NCBI GenBank assembly: GCA_023415205.1
Contig: JAEZLR010000029.1
Location: forward strand, 62,001 to 126,000
Source of the DNA: Bacillota bacterium
GTDB taxonomy: Bacteria; Bacillota; Clostridia; DSM-8532
Length of the DNA stretch: 64,000 bases
Direction of reading: 5' to 3'
The position numbers and the translations under genes were made by a program. The notes beneath the pieces are model-generated. The model worked only from the letters and a program-made list of their open reading frames with translations, was not told the DNA's origin and searched no databases. Every line of letters begins with the position of its first letter. Positions within the stretch are counted from its first letter, which is position 1. Positions 1-8,195 of the stretch are shown here, one piece after another.

Positions 1-25
1 TAATCAACCTGGAATAATTGACGAA

Positions 26-56
26 GCCGGAAGATTTATTCTTCCGGCTTTTTTAT
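26..56 (+). terminator. Rho-independent terminator of a gene to the left
   Basis: An 8-bp perfect stem GCCGGAAG/CTTCCGGC with a 7-nt loop is followed by six T residues on the + strand. The minus-strand side lacks a T run, so it should end a + strand transcript entering from outside the window. It therefore isolates the repeat array that follows from upstream + strand transcription. Confidence 0.75.
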
Positions 57-60
57 GTCG

Positions 61-395
61 CAGATTTTACTTAGAGATTCTTTATTGCGGAGCAGTGGTA
101 CGACAGTACCTGCGGTGCAATATTATAGAATCACTTAGTAAAATCAAGACAAGGAGCAGATTTTACTTAGAGATTCTTTGGTACGACAGTACCTGCGGAG
201 CAATATTATAGAATCACTTAGTAAAATCAAGACAAGGAGCAGATTTTACTTAGAGATTCTTTATTGCGGAGCAGTGGTACGACAGTACCTGCGGAGCAAT
301 ATTATAGAATCACTTAGTAAAATCAAGACAAGGAGCAGATTTTACTTAGAGATTCTTTATTGCGGAGCAGTGGTACGACAGTACCTGCGGAGCAA
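61..395. repeat. Tandem 96-bp palindrome-bearing repeat, about 3.6 copies
   Basis: Copies begin at 61, 157, 240 and 336. Copies 1 and 3 are 96 bp, copy 2 is 83 bp because it lacks the 13 bases ATTGCGGAGCAGT, and copy 4 is partial. Copies are almost identical (for example GCGGTGCAA in copy 1 against GCGGAGCAA in the others). Each contains the hairpin GGTAC-GACA-GTACC flanked by GGA motifs, and the junction AGTAAAATC...GATTTTACT forms a second stem. The unit is 32 codons long, so it leaves a spurious open frame on the + strand. No gene is supported in 57-472. It could be a REP-like palindromic element amplified locally, or a repeated RNA structure. Confidence 0.9.
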
Positions 396-408
396 TAAAG
401 AATCTCTA
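347..408. repeat. Long perfect inverted repeat in the last repeat copy
   Basis: The 17-mer at 347-363 (TAGAGATTCTTTATTGC) is the exact reverse complement of 392-408. Inside lie a symmetrical GGA/GGA internal loop, a GC/GC step and the GGTAC/GTACC stem with a GACA loop. Only the last copy has the perfect outer stem; in the earlier copies the right arm reads GCAATATTATAGAATCACTTA and pairs imperfectly. Confidence 0.85.
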
Positions 409-472
409 ACCGAAATCAAGATTAAAGCTCCAAGGTTTTCCCTTGAAGCCTTTGCTTTAAATCTGGAAGTCT

Positions 473-715
473 TTATGCTTCCCCTTTATTTTTGGAGAAT
501 TTATTATTAAGTAACTGTATGTCAGTTTCTTTTCCCGCTACGGCAGAGATATTCTCCTTGCGGATCTCCTCATAAACCTCTTTACGATGTATGGCTACGC
601 TCTTTGGAGCATTGATGCCGATGCGCACCTGGTCTCCCTGTATATCGATGATGGAAAGCTCGATATCATGTCCAATCATCAGGGCTTGGCCCTTTTTTCT
701 TGTCAAAACGAGCAT
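473..715 (-). CDS. csrA: Carbon storage/flagellin translational regulator CsrA
   Basis: Small RNA-binding protein (80 residues) that blocks translation of target mRNAs by binding GGA motifs; in Firmicutes the main known target is flagellin mRNA. The N-terminal MLVLTRKKGQ and the IGINAPKSVAIHR segment are family hallmarks, and the length is normal. The ATG at 715 is chosen because AAGGAG lies 8 nt upstream; a TTG 21 nt further up has no ribosome site. It follows fliW by 28 nt, as in Bacillus, where FliW sequesters CsrA. The C-terminal tail after position 60 is charged and variable, as usual. Confidence 0.95.
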   Translation of the reverse strand: MLVLTRKKGQALMIGHDIELSIIDIQGDQVRIGINAPKSVAIHRKEVYEEIRKENISAVAGKETDIQLLNNKFSKNKGEA

Positions 716-743
716 GGTATCCACTCCTTTACCCAAGGGCTTT

Positions 744-1172
744 TCAGTTCATACTAAGATAATAACGGATGGGAAGGCTCTCATTTTTTTGTATGACCTG
801 TTTACCCAGCTTCTTTTCCACATTGATCAGAACAGGGGCCTTTAAATTCACCCTGATCTCCCTGGCATCCTCCGGGATGACAACAATGGCCAAGGTCATC
901 ACCGTATGGGCATCGTTAATCTCAAGTAGTCGGACATCTTCATCCCCAACATCCACACCATAATTATCATAAACTAAAAAAGGGTCGGTGACAACAAAAC
1001 ATAAGTCCGGATGATCAACGCTCTGAAGCCAGAAAAACGGCGTATCGTTGGCATCATATCCGATGAGTGCAAATTTCTTGCTGCTTTCAAAACCAGGGAT
1101 TCCTTCGGGAAATGCGATAAAGTCTGCCTCATCAATGTCAATAACCCCAAAATGTGCGGTATCCAATTTCAT
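744..1172 (-). CDS. fliW: Flagellar assembly factor FliW
   Basis: FliW binds either flagellin or CsrA, so that secretion of flagellin frees FliW to inhibit CsrA. The protein (142 residues) has the family pattern: FPEGIPGFESSKKFALI near residue 22, FFWLQSVDHPDLCFVVTDPF around 46-65 and a C-terminal NLKAPVLIN segment. ATG at 1172 is preceded by GGAGG at 7 nt; the longer frame would begin with a TTG inside that ribosome site. It sits between flgL and csrA in the same direction. Confidence 0.95.
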   Translation of the reverse strand: MKLDTAHFGVIDIDEADFIAFPEGIPGFESSKKFALIGYDANDTPFFWLQSVDHPDLCFVVTDPFLVYDNYGVDVGDEDVRLLEINDAHTVMTLAIVVIPEDAREIRVNLKAPVLINVEKKLGKQVIQKNESLPIRYYLSMN

Positions 1173-1197
1173 GACAAAAACCTCCAAAATACTCGTA

Positions 1198-2130
1198 TTA
1201 CTTTAAGAAGTCCACCAGCGAGGGTTGTATGACCCGGGCCCCGGTTGACAGAGAAGCTTTATAAACATTTTCTTCATTGGTCAGGTTCATAATGGCCTCT
1301 GCCATATCCACATCCTCATTTTTGCTCATCAAGCTAGTAAAATTAACATTGTCATCCTCTAATCGGTTTGCGGTAAGCTCCACTCGATTCATTCTAGCAC
1401 CCAAGCCAGCCCTCACTCGTAACAGATTGTTCATCTGGTCATCCAAATTTCCAATAAGGTTGGAAAGCGCAGATTGATCACCATTATCCATGGCCGTGAT
1501 AACCTGATCGAAGGTATCTACGAAACTGCTTTTTGTGGCAGGCGTCGGGGGGACGGTCTTTTCTGCGAAAGCAGGCAAACCGCTATTAAAGAGGTCGCTT
1601 CCGGTAACATTAACATTAATGTCATCCCCAATGCCTATCTCAAACTTGATCTGCTCACTGTTGGAAATGTCAATATTAAAGGTTCCGTCGGCATTTAGCA
1701 GAGGTTTATCGGTTTTGTATCCCGAAAAGATATAGCGCCCGGCATAGGTGGCGTTGCTCAGATTAACGAGCTGCTCCCTTAACTGCGCCGCTTCAGCCTC
1801 GATTTTTGCCATGTCATCAGGGGTATTGGTTCCATTGGAAGCCTGTACAGTTATTTCCCGCATACGCTGAAACACATCAGTAATTTGTCCCATGGTGGAC
1901 TCGGTAATATCCATCCAGGAGGTGGCATCATCGGTATTCCTTTTGTATTGTTGAATTTCAGCCACATCGGTTCGAAGCTTCAACGATTTGGAAGCCACGA
2001 TGGGATCGTCCGAAGGTAGGCTGATCTTTTTACCGGTCGCCAACTGCTCCTGATATTTCTGAGTTCTGTTGAGATTGTTGGAAAGGCTCAGCATCATATT
2101 GCTGATAAGCATATTATTGGTTATTCTCAT
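1198..2130 (-). CDS. flgL: Flagellar hook-associated protein 3 (FlgL)
   Basis: Junction protein between hook and filament, exported by the flagellar type III system. The 310-residue product has the flagellin-like N-terminus MRITNNMLISNMMLSLSNN, the LATGKKISLPSDDP turn and the C-terminal NLTNEENVYKASLSTGARVIQPSLVDFL helix, the two ends that form the D0/D1 coiled coils. AAGGAGG lies 7 nt before the ATG. The gene begins 14 nt after flgK, so the two are probably cotranscribed. Confidence 0.95.
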   Translation of the reverse strand: MRITNNMLISNMMLSLSNNLNRTQKYQEQLATGKKISLPSDDPIVASKSLKLRTDVAEIQQYKRNTDDATSWMDITESTMGQITDVFQRMREITVQASNGTNTPDDMAKIEAEAAQLREQLVNLSNATYAGRYIFSGYKTDKPLLNADGTFNIDISNSEQIKFEIGIGDDINVNVTGSDLFNSGLPAFAEKTVPPTPATKSSFVDTFDQVITAMDNGDQSALSNLIGNLDDQMNNLLRVRAGLGARMNRVELTANRLEDDNVNFTSLMSKNEDVDMAEAIMNLTNEENVYKASLSTGARVIQPSLVDFLK

Positions 2131-2144
2131 GGTTGTCTACCTCC

Positions 2145-3818
2145 TTAAATTCCTAAACGATTGACCAGAATATCCAATACCTCGCTAAAGGTCTGGATCA
2201 TCTTGGCTGAGGCACCATAAATCTGCTGGTATTTGACCAAGCTGGCCATCTCTTCATTAAGCGAGACTCCCGAAATTGATTGTCTCCGATTTTCTATCTG
2301 ATTAGTAACCCCCTCCTGAACACTGAGGTACTGCTCATATTGCTGTCCATCAACACCCATGGTAGAAATCAACGTCTTAACAAAATCCTCTGGAGTACCT
2401 TCCTTAAACATGTAGACGTTATGACGCATTTTCATAAGGTTTGAGAGAACCTCATTATTTCCGGTTTGCCCGGCTACTGACGAAGTTGAGATGTTAAGGC
2501 TTGGATTATCATCCACATCAAGGCTGATAGAGAAGTTTCGCGCATTAATCATTTGATAGCCTGCAACCAGCCGCTCATCATAAGAAGTAGCAGGGTCATC
2601 AGTAATGCCCATCTTGGTGGCATAGGCCAAGGCATCATTCAAGAAGGTATCGCTATCCTTATACTTTCCGTCACTCCCCACCATGGCGAAGAATCGAATA
2701 CCCGATTCAGCGTCTCCCTCAACAGAATTAAGCTTGTAACCGTTTACATGGCCGTTGGTTTTCTCGTAAACTCCATCCCCTGTGCTATCCATGATCCCCT
2801 CGTTAAAGGACATGGCAAAGGTTCTCACAAACTCATTCATTTTCCTTTGATAGTACGGAATGCCCTTACAATCGGGGCTATCCTTTCCATTGAGGCCGGG
2901 TAGGCCATCATTGCCATCCCGCATATCCAGGTAACCCTTAAGCTCTCCGGATTTTACATTGAGCTTATTATCGTCTTCCCAGGATACTTCATAAAGATGG
3001 TTGATATCCTCTGCATTAAGGTTCTGGGTACGGCTCTCGCATTTTAGGTGGACAACATCGGCATGATCCACCAGAGCCTTGCCGCTGATGGTGACCATAA
3101 AGCGCTTTTCAGGCTCACCATTGGGAAGCTTTAAGCCTGTTTCAATTTCGTAGGCACTACAGTTGATGATCTTTGAAAGATTGTCCACAAGATAGCCCCG
3201 ACGGTCCCTCAGATCATTGGCCTTATTGCCCATCACTTCAAAGTTGTAAATTTGGAGGTTCAGGTCCTGGATTTGATCAGCCAGATTGTTTATTTCAGTT
3301 ACCTTTGAGTTAACCATGTTGTTAAGGTCTTCCTGAAGGTTATCAAAGTGCTTGGCTACGCTGTTAAAGTACTTAGCGACGGCTACCCCCTTCTCCTTCA
3401 CCATGGCTCTGGTGGCTTGGCTGGAGGGATCGGTGGAAAGCTGCTGCAAAGCACTATAAAACTCATTAATGATCTTTGTATAACCATTGTTACTGGGCTC
3501 GTTGTAGATGGTTTGCATGTCCTCGATAATGGTGGACTTGACGCTCCATTCTCCAAGGTATTGGGCCTCGCTCCAGTATTTTTCGTCTAGAAACTGATCT
3601 CTGACCCGGTCCACACTGACCACATCCGAACCCATTCCTAGCATACCCGCACTATTGGCCACCAGAAGAGGCCGTGCAGCCACCTGATTGATGACCTGCC
3701 TGGAATAACCCGGCGTATTGGCATTGTCCACATTATGGCTGACGTTGGTCATGCCCCTTTGTGAGGAGTATAGGCCCCGCATGGCAATTTCCATGCCCAT
3801 GAAAGTGGTATTGTTCAT
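2145..3818 (-). CDS. flgK: Flagellar hook-associated protein 1 (FlgK), canonical copy
   Basis: Hook-filament junction protein placed just before FlgL in the assembly. The 557-residue product has the rod/hook/HAP N-terminal signature (GLYSSQRGMTNVSHNVDNANTPGYSRQ, residues 16-42), the FlgK helical region around 100-200 (DLRDRRGYLVDNLSK) and a C-terminal SLNEEMASLVKYQQIYGASAKMIQTFSEVLDILVNRLG. Length is normal for the family. A second FlgK-type gene lies directly upstream, so this locus encodes two HAP1 paralogues; this one lacks any extra domain and is the better candidate for the essential copy. Confidence 0.93.
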   Translation of the reverse strand: MNNTTFMGMEIAMRGLYSSQRGMTNVSHNVDNANTPGYSRQVINQVAARPLLVANSAGMLGMGSDVVSVDRVRDQFLDEKYWSEAQYLGEWSVKSTIIEDMQTIYNEPSNNGYTKIINEFYSALQQLSTDPSSQATRAMVKEKGVAVAKYFNSVAKHFDNLQEDLNNMVNSKVTEINNLADQIQDLNLQIYNFEVMGNKANDLRDRRGYLVDNLSKIINCSAYEIETGLKLPNGEPEKRFMVTISGKALVDHADVVHLKCESRTQNLNAEDINHLYEVSWEDDNKLNVKSGELKGYLDMRDGNDGLPGLNGKDSPDCKGIPYYQRKMNEFVRTFAMSFNEGIMDSTGDGVYEKTNGHVNGYKLNSVEGDAESGIRFFAMVGSDGKYKDSDTFLNDALAYATKMGITDDPATSYDERLVAGYQMINARNFSISLDVDDNPSLNISTSSVAGQTGNNEVLSNLMKMRHNVYMFKEGTPEDFVKTLISTMGVDGQQYEQYLSVQEGVTNQIENRRQSISGVSLNEEMASLVKYQQIYGASAKMIQTFSEVLDILVNRLGI

Positions 3819-3883
3819 TTATTTCACCCAGCCTTTCGGTCAAGCTTTCTTCAAATTGCTTCTCTTATGTACGTCACAAAGCC

Positions 3884-5935
3884 TTAACTTGCTCCCATTC
3901 TGTATAGGATGGTTTCAAGCATTTGGTTGACCACGTCGATAACCTTTGAGTTAGCGTTATAGGCGTATTTGAACTTAATCATATTGGTCATTTCCTCATC
4001 CAAGGAAACCCCCATGACGCTCTGCCGGATGGAGTCGGCCTGCTGAACCAGTTGAGAATGGCTTTCCACCATATTCGCAGCCTCGTAACCCTTGTTGCCA
4101 ACATCCAGAATAATATTCTGATAATAGGTATCCAGACTCAGGACCTTTTTGTTGCCGGTCATGAGATTGGCATTTCTCAGGTTGGCTATGGCTAGGGCAA
4201 TTTGGTTATCTCCATTGGCATCGGTGGTGGATGCGGCGATATTATTGACATCCTTCAGGGCATCGCTCACCTTGATATTGCCTAATTGCAGGGGAAGAAC
4301 AGGATTTATAGCCTCAAAGAAGAGCCCTCCGTCCTCTCCCGTCAAGGTTTTGCCTGAAAGGTGAAGCCGGTTGACTTCTCTTGCCATGATATTGACAAGG
4401 GCATTCAACTGCTTTCTTACCGAGGAGATAATATTCAGATCCTCCGATACTGTAGACATCTTCATGTTGACATCATTATTGATATCCAAGGATATTTGCT
4501 TCATCAGGCCATCATAGTCAGCCGCTCCATTATCATAGAGCTTTCCGCCAGTTTGCTGGGCAAAAATTTCCCAGCCCTCCTCCCCCGTATCTCCCTGGTT
4601 GTGATAGACCGGGTCCGTAGCAACAGATACGGTCATACCAAGCTTTTTCAAGGTATTGAGATATTGGGTTACTTCGGTGCTATCGGTGACAGTGCCATCC
4701 CCATTGAGACTCTCGTCGGTGAAGACCAGCATATATTTATTGACACTGTTTCCATAGCTATTACTGTTGACGGCATTGATCACATCGGCAAAATTGTTGG
4801 TGATTCCTGGGTCGGGTGTGTTGGGAATGGCATTGCTCAAGGCAGTGACATCCTTGCCATAGCTGACATTGGTCACAGGTGCTGACCCACCAAAGGTGAC
4901 CAGCCTCAAATTGTATTGAATACCCCGGTTTTCTAGATCCTTGGCCAGTGATGCCACCTGGTTTTTTACATTGGCCAGATAATCGGTACTGGTGTTGGAG
5001 ACATCCAGGGCGATGGTGACATCCGCCGTTGTGTTGGGCGATCCGTTATCATAGCTTCCCTTGGCGCCGCTGACCTCTCCCCTAGCCTCCAGAAGGCCCT
5101 TAATAATACCCTGTCCCACATTAATATCAATATTCCCACTGGGATCATAAAGCTTTGGCGTGAAGAAATGGGAGAGATCATTGTTGGAGGCCGCCACTAG
5201 ATTTGTGGATCTTCCCTTGCTGACTAAAAAATACCCATCTACAAGGACATCCATGCTCCCCTCCTGGGTATCCCAGGTTTCGCATTTGACAAGCTTGGAA
5301 AGCCGGTCTACCAGAGTATTCCTCTGATCATAGTAGTCGTTGGGAGAGTTTCCGGCAGCCTCCGCACTCATGATACTCACATTGAGCTTAGCTATTTTTT
5401 CAGTGATGGTATTGACCTCATCAATCCGGGATTTTATTTCGTTGTTAAGGTCGCTCTGCAGCTTATCAATCTGGCTGCCCACCTGATTGAGGTAATTGGT
5501 CAGCGAATCTGCTCTTTGCTTGGCAAGAGCTCGTACAGTAAGACTTTCAGGGGCCTTGCTCAGCTCCTGGAAGGAATCCCAGAAATTGTTCAGCGCCACT
5601 TGGAATCCCTGCTTGATGGGCTCACCCAGGATGCTCTCAATATCATTAACAGCCTTGTAGCGGCTTTCCCAATATCCAAGGGTATTATTTTCAGTACGAT
5701 AGATATTATCGTTAAAGGTGTGTCGAATTTGACGGATTTCCTGAATATCGCAGCCCATTTCGACCCACCAGTTGTTGCCGTAGCCGCGTGTTGCGGCAGA
5801 GGCCATTACAACGCTTTGACGCGAGAATCCGGCTGTTCCAAGATTAGAAACATTATGGCCGGTCACTTCCAAGGCCTTTTGATTGGCTGATAAGCCCGAC
5901 ATGGCCGTATCCATTCCAAAGAAACTGATGGACAT
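3884..5935 (-). CDS. FlgK paralogue with inserted von Willebrand factor A domain
   Basis: A 683-residue HAP1-family protein. Residues 1-300 are FlgK-like (GLSANQKALEVTGHNVSNLGTAGFSRQ; YYDQRNTLVDRLSKLVKCE), and the end returns to FlgK (VSLDEEMTNMIKFKYAYNANSKVIDVVNQMLETILYRMG). Between them, residues about 304-485 (bases about 4483-5026) form a von Willebrand A-like domain: a hydrophobic strand followed by DVSNT (D311, S313, T315), a DxSxT variant of the metal-ion-dependent adhesion site, then MLVFTDE near 402-408. The insertion occupies the surface-exposed variable region of FlgK, so the domain should project from the filament base. An adhesive role is inference. The frame is intact throughout, so this is not a decayed fusion. 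Confidence 0.88.
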   Translation of the reverse strand: MSISFFGMDTAMSGLSANQKALEVTGHNVSNLGTAGFSRQSVVMASAATRGYGNNWWVEMGCDIQEIRQIRHTFNDNIYRTENNTLGYWESRYKAVNDIESILGEPIKQGFQVALNNFWDSFQELSKAPESLTVRALAKQRADSLTNYLNQVGSQIDKLQSDLNNEIKSRIDEVNTITEKIAKLNVSIMSAEAAGNSPNDYYDQRNTLVDRLSKLVKCETWDTQEGSMDVLVDGYFLVSKGRSTNLVAASNNDLSHFFTPKLYDPSGNIDINVGQGIIKGLLEARGEVSGAKGSYDNGSPNTTADVTIALDVSNTSTDYLANVKNQVASLAKDLENRGIQYNLRLVTFGGSAPVTNVSYGKDVTALSNAIPNTPDPGITNNFADVINAVNSNSYGNSVNKYMLVFTDESLNGDGTVTDSTEVTQYLNTLKKLGMTVSVATDPVYHNQGDTGEEGWEIFAQQTGGKLYDNGAADYDGLMKQISLDINNDVNMKMSTVSEDLNIISSVRKQLNALVNIMAREVNRLHLSGKTLTGEDGGLFFEAINPVLPLQLGNIKVSDALKDVNNIAASTTDANGDNQIALAIANLRNANLMTGNKKVLSLDTYYQNIILDVGNKGYEAANMVESHSQLVQQADSIRQSVMGVSLDEEMTNMIKFKYAYNANSKVIDVVNQMLETILYRMGAS

Positions 5936-5955
5936 ACGCTCTTCCCCCCTATCCC

Positions 5956-6462
5956 TCAGTATTTAAGATCCAGCATACTGCGTTTGTTATTTTGTGTGAC
6001 CTCCTGTCCCATTCTTCCATAAAGAGGTATCGAAGGCTGAGGGGAGGATAAAAGCTGCAAATTAAAATCTAAGGTCTTTACAGCATTTTCTATAAGCTTT
6101 TCATTGAAGCCATTTTGTGTTACGAGCTTGGAGATCACTGGCTTAAGCTTTGCCCGGGCTTCATCCAGGGTCTTTCTATAAGGCTCTTCAACAAAATCTC
6201 TGAGTTTTTCTATGGTAAGGGTCTTATAATCCAACTGTGATTCTTCACATATCTTCAAAAGCAGCTGTTCACGCACCTGATTGAGCTTAAAGGTTTGCTC
6301 CGCTGCCCGGTTTTCTTCCTCAGTAATGGTCATAAGCTTCTCTATGTCATTCTTGATAAGGCAATCTGTCTTTTTCTCCGCAATCCTTAAGATGCCTAAG
6401 TAGGTTTTATACTCATATTGCAAAGCCTTTATCAGGTTTTCTACCAACTTACCCTCTACCAT
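5956..6462 (-). CDS. flgN: Flagellar export chaperone FlgN
   Basis: The 168-residue, almost entirely alpha-helical protein fits FlgN, the cytoplasmic chaperone that holds FlgK and FlgL before export. Similarity is mostly structural: an N-terminal helix VENLIKALQYEYKTYLGILRIAEKKTDCLIKND, a typical FlgN opening, then a heptad-rich middle. It directly precedes the two flgK genes (20 nt gap), which are its expected clients. GGAGG sits 7 nt before the ATG. A SigD-like -10 box lies about 45 nt upstream. Confidence 0.85.
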   Translation of the reverse strand: MVEGKLVENLIKALQYEYKTYLGILRIAEKKTDCLIKNDIEKLMTITEEENRAAEQTFKLNQVREQLLLKICEESQLDYKTLTIEKLRDFVEEPYRKTLDEARAKLKPVISKLVTQNGFNEKLIENAVKTLDFNLQLLSSPQPSIPLYGRMGQEVTQNNKRSMLDLKY

Positions 6463-6505
6463 GGTCTCCCTCCTTAAAGGGTCGGTTAAATCGCTCTTAC
6501 ACTAT

Positions 6506-6513
6506 TTATCGGC
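6506..6513 (-). promoter_or_regulatory. Candidate SigD -10 element before flgN
   Basis: The minus strand reads GCCGATAA, one base from the sigma-28 (SigD) -10 consensus GCCGATAT. It lies between the flgM terminator and flgN, where a new promoter is needed. A clear TAAA -35 at 15 nt is absent, so support is partial. Confidence 0.4.
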
Positions 6514-6520
6514 ATGAATT

Positions 6521-6550
6521 AAAAACGGGATAACCCTTTAGGTTATCCCG
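6521..6550 (-). terminator. Rho-independent terminator after flgM
   Basis: On the minus strand, a 10-bp perfect stem CGGGATAACC/GGTTATCCCG with a 5-nt loop is followed by TTTTT. It lies 20 nt beyond the flgM stop codon and separates flgM from the flgN-flgK-flgL transcription unit. Confidence 0.85.
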
Positions 6551-6569
6551 CTCGCTTAATTGACTTAGG

Positions 6570-6857
6570 CTATATTTTCTTAAAATTAAGGGATTCGACC
6601 ATTTTGCCCGCGATATCGCCAGATGAGACGGAATAATTTCCATTCTCCATCTTTTGTAAAACTTCGTTCACCCTGTCTTCACGGATGTCAGGAACTTGCC
6701 GCAAGGCTTTCATGACAACATTAAAATCCTTCGCTGCTCCCGAAATGGTCAATTCATCCTTTTTCGAAGCAACCTCACCCACTTTTGAAGGTCTGCCAAC
6801 CTTATTTGCGTTGCCATAGACACCGGATACATTGGGAATGTTTCCCCAAATCTTCAT
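6570..6857 (-). CDS. flgM: Anti-sigma-28 factor FlgM
   Basis: The 95-residue protein matches FlgM, which holds sigma-28 inactive until the hook is complete and FlgM is exported. Visible features are the disordered N-terminus and the sigma-binding C-terminal half: DELTISGAAKDFNVVMKALRQVPDIREDRVNEVLQKMENGNY, typical of Bacillus/Clostridium FlgM. GGAGAGGG lies upstream of the ATG. A SigD-like promoter lies about 100 nt upstream, consistent with the known feedback loop in which SigD drives flgM. Confidence 0.92.
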   Translation of the reverse strand: MKIWGNIPNVSGVYGNANKVGRPSKVGEVASKKDELTISGAAKDFNVVMKALRQVPDIREDRVNEVLQKMENGNYSVSSGDIAGKMVESLNFKKI

Positions 6858-6951
6858 CTTTAATCCCTCTCCTAATTGATCACATTCGCTGGAAGCTTAC
6901 AGCAGATTAATCTTTTGTGAAGCGTCAGGATATCATGCCCTGTCGTTTATT

Positions 6952-6978
6952 ATATCGTCAGGAACCCTTGGATGCTTA
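6952..6978 (-). promoter_or_regulatory. Candidate SigD promoter of flgM
   Basis: The minus strand carries TAAG (complement of 6975-6978), 15 nt, then GACGATAT (complement of 6952-6959). The SigD consensus is TAAA-N15-GCCGATAT, so the match is 3/4 and 7/8 at exact spacing. An overlapping TATAAT could serve SigA, but no good -35 accompanies it. Confidence 0.6.
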
Positions 6979-7032
6979 ACAGGATTCAGAAATTTCCCAA
7001 AATAATTTTTCATCCGTTCATGTGGTTAAGAC

Positions 7033-7461
7033 CTACTGTTCTTTTCGCTCACCATGCAAATAGCGGAGCCCCCCGCCATCTTTTTCCCTGGTGGTCTCAC
7101 TTCTTAAGACATCCTGCAGGCTTCTTCCGGCATTAATCATATCTTTGGCCAGACGTTTGGAGCAATCAATACAAAAGCGTCCGCTTTTGATTCGTGACCC
7201 GCAGTTCTCGCACTGAAGGGTAATGGGACTGGATTCGGTAACCTCTAGCTTGCCTTCCTTCAGAAAGCGATAAATTAATGTTGTGGGTACTTCAGTAGCA
7301 CTGGCAACCTCCTGAATGGTGGCACCCGGATATTCTCTGACAAAAAGCCTTACCTTTTCAAATTCTTCGTCCTCAAGCTTTTTACAGGCCTCACAAATCT
7401 GAGGGCCCATGGCATACATGAAAATCTTTTTACACCTTCTACAGTTTTTAACTTCCGGCAT
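7033..7461 (-). CDS. yvyF: YvyF-type zinc-binding flagellar operon protein
   Basis: The protein (142 residues from this start) belongs to the TIGR03826/YvyF family encoded between comF and flgM in many Firmicutes. It has an N-terminal zinc knuckle CRRCKKIF...CEACKK, a central helix-turn-helix-like segment (EYPGATIQEVASATEVPTTLIYRFLKEGKLEV) and a second zinc knuckle CENCGSRIKSGRFCIDCSKRL. Its exact function is not established to my knowledge; the fold suggests a regulator. ATG at 7461 has GGGGG at a suitable distance, better than the two upstream candidates, which would also overlap comFC. Confidence 0.88.
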   Translation of the reverse strand: MPEVKNCRRCKKIFMYAMGPQICEACKKLEDEEFEKVRLFVREYPGATIQEVASATEVPTTLIYRFLKEGKLEVTESSPITLQCENCGSRIKSGRFCIDCSKRLAKDMINAGRSLQDVLRSETTREKDGGGLRYLHGERKEQ

Positions 7462-7502
7462 AAAGTATCCCCCATTCAGCATATGTTCTTTTACCTTTAT
7501 CG

Positions 7503-8195
7503 TCATTTTTCGACGATAGCTATAACCGATGCAAAAACAAAAGTCGCACCCTTCTCATAGAGTATTTTAGCACAGTTATTGAGGGTTGTTCCAGTCGTTG
7601 CCACATCATCAAGTAACAAGATATTTTTACCCTCAATCTCGGGACCATTAACCACATCAAAAGCATCTTCTAGATTAAAAAGGCGCTCCTCCCGCTTGAG
7701 CTTGCTTTGGGGCTTGGTATGGCGGGTCTTTACCAAAAGATTGTGATATACCGGGATATGTAGATATTCCGATAATCTGTCAGCCAGCAGTTCTGATTGA
7801 TTATAACCCCGTTGTCTTTTCTTTTTCCGATGCATGGGCACTGGCAGAATCATATCCCAATCTGGAAGAAGAGGCACCTTGGCTATTTCCTCATACAAAA
7901 GATATCCAAAGGTCTCAGACAATTTAGGCTGATGGTTGAACTTCATAGCATGAATGGCCGAATCCAGGCCCTCATCATAGTAATAAGCAGCAAACAGCTT
8001 GTGGACATAGGGCATGAAGGGAGCCTTGACAAAGCCCTTCTCACAGCGTGGCAAAAGCGAATGACAGTTTTCACACAGCATGATGGAAGCTTCTTCTTTT
8101 AAAAGTATGTCACATACCATGCACTTGGCCGGATAAACCAAGCGTATCAGCCTTTCCAAAAATGAGGGGGCCTCAAGCCTAATTTCCTGCTTCAC
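7503..8195 (-). CDS. comFC: ComF-family phosphoribosyltransferase-like protein (ComFC)
   Basis: ComFC is a cytoplasmic protein linked to DNA uptake and recombination during competence. The 230-residue protein has the N-terminal zinc knuckle CMVCDILLKEEASIMLCENC, the VLPVPMHRKKKRQRGYNQSELLA motif and the phosphoribosyl-binding ILLLDDVATTGTTLNNC loop, all diagnostic. The start is GTG at 8195 with AAGGAG 7 nt upstream, and it overlaps recD2 by 17 nt, indicating translational coupling. No comFA helicase is next to it; recD2 occupies that place. Confidence 0.93.
   Translation of the reverse strand: MKQEIRLEAPSFLERLIRLVYPAKCMVCDILLKEEASIMLCENCHSLLPRCEKGFVKAPFMPYVHKLFAAYYYDEGLDSAIHAMKFNHQPKLSETFGYLLYEEIAKVPLLPDWDMILPVPMHRKKKRQRGYNQSELLADRLSEYLHIPVYHNLLVKTRHTKPQSKLKREERLFNLEDAFDVVNGPEIEGKNILLLDDVATTGTTLNNCAKILYEKGATFVFASVIAIVEK

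Noticed and set aside
61..408. Possible CRISPR array
   Set aside because: The unit repeats end to end without unique spacers, one copy has an internal deletion, and no cas genes are near.
178..510. Open frame of 110 codons with repeated 32-residue units
   Set aside because: It results from the 96-bp tandem repeat being a multiple of three; there is no ribosome site, and the repeat is palindromic DNA.
3884..5935. The second FlgK as a decayed or misassembled gene
   Set aside because: The frame is intact over 683 codons, both FlgK ends are conserved, and it is coupled to flgN and flgK.
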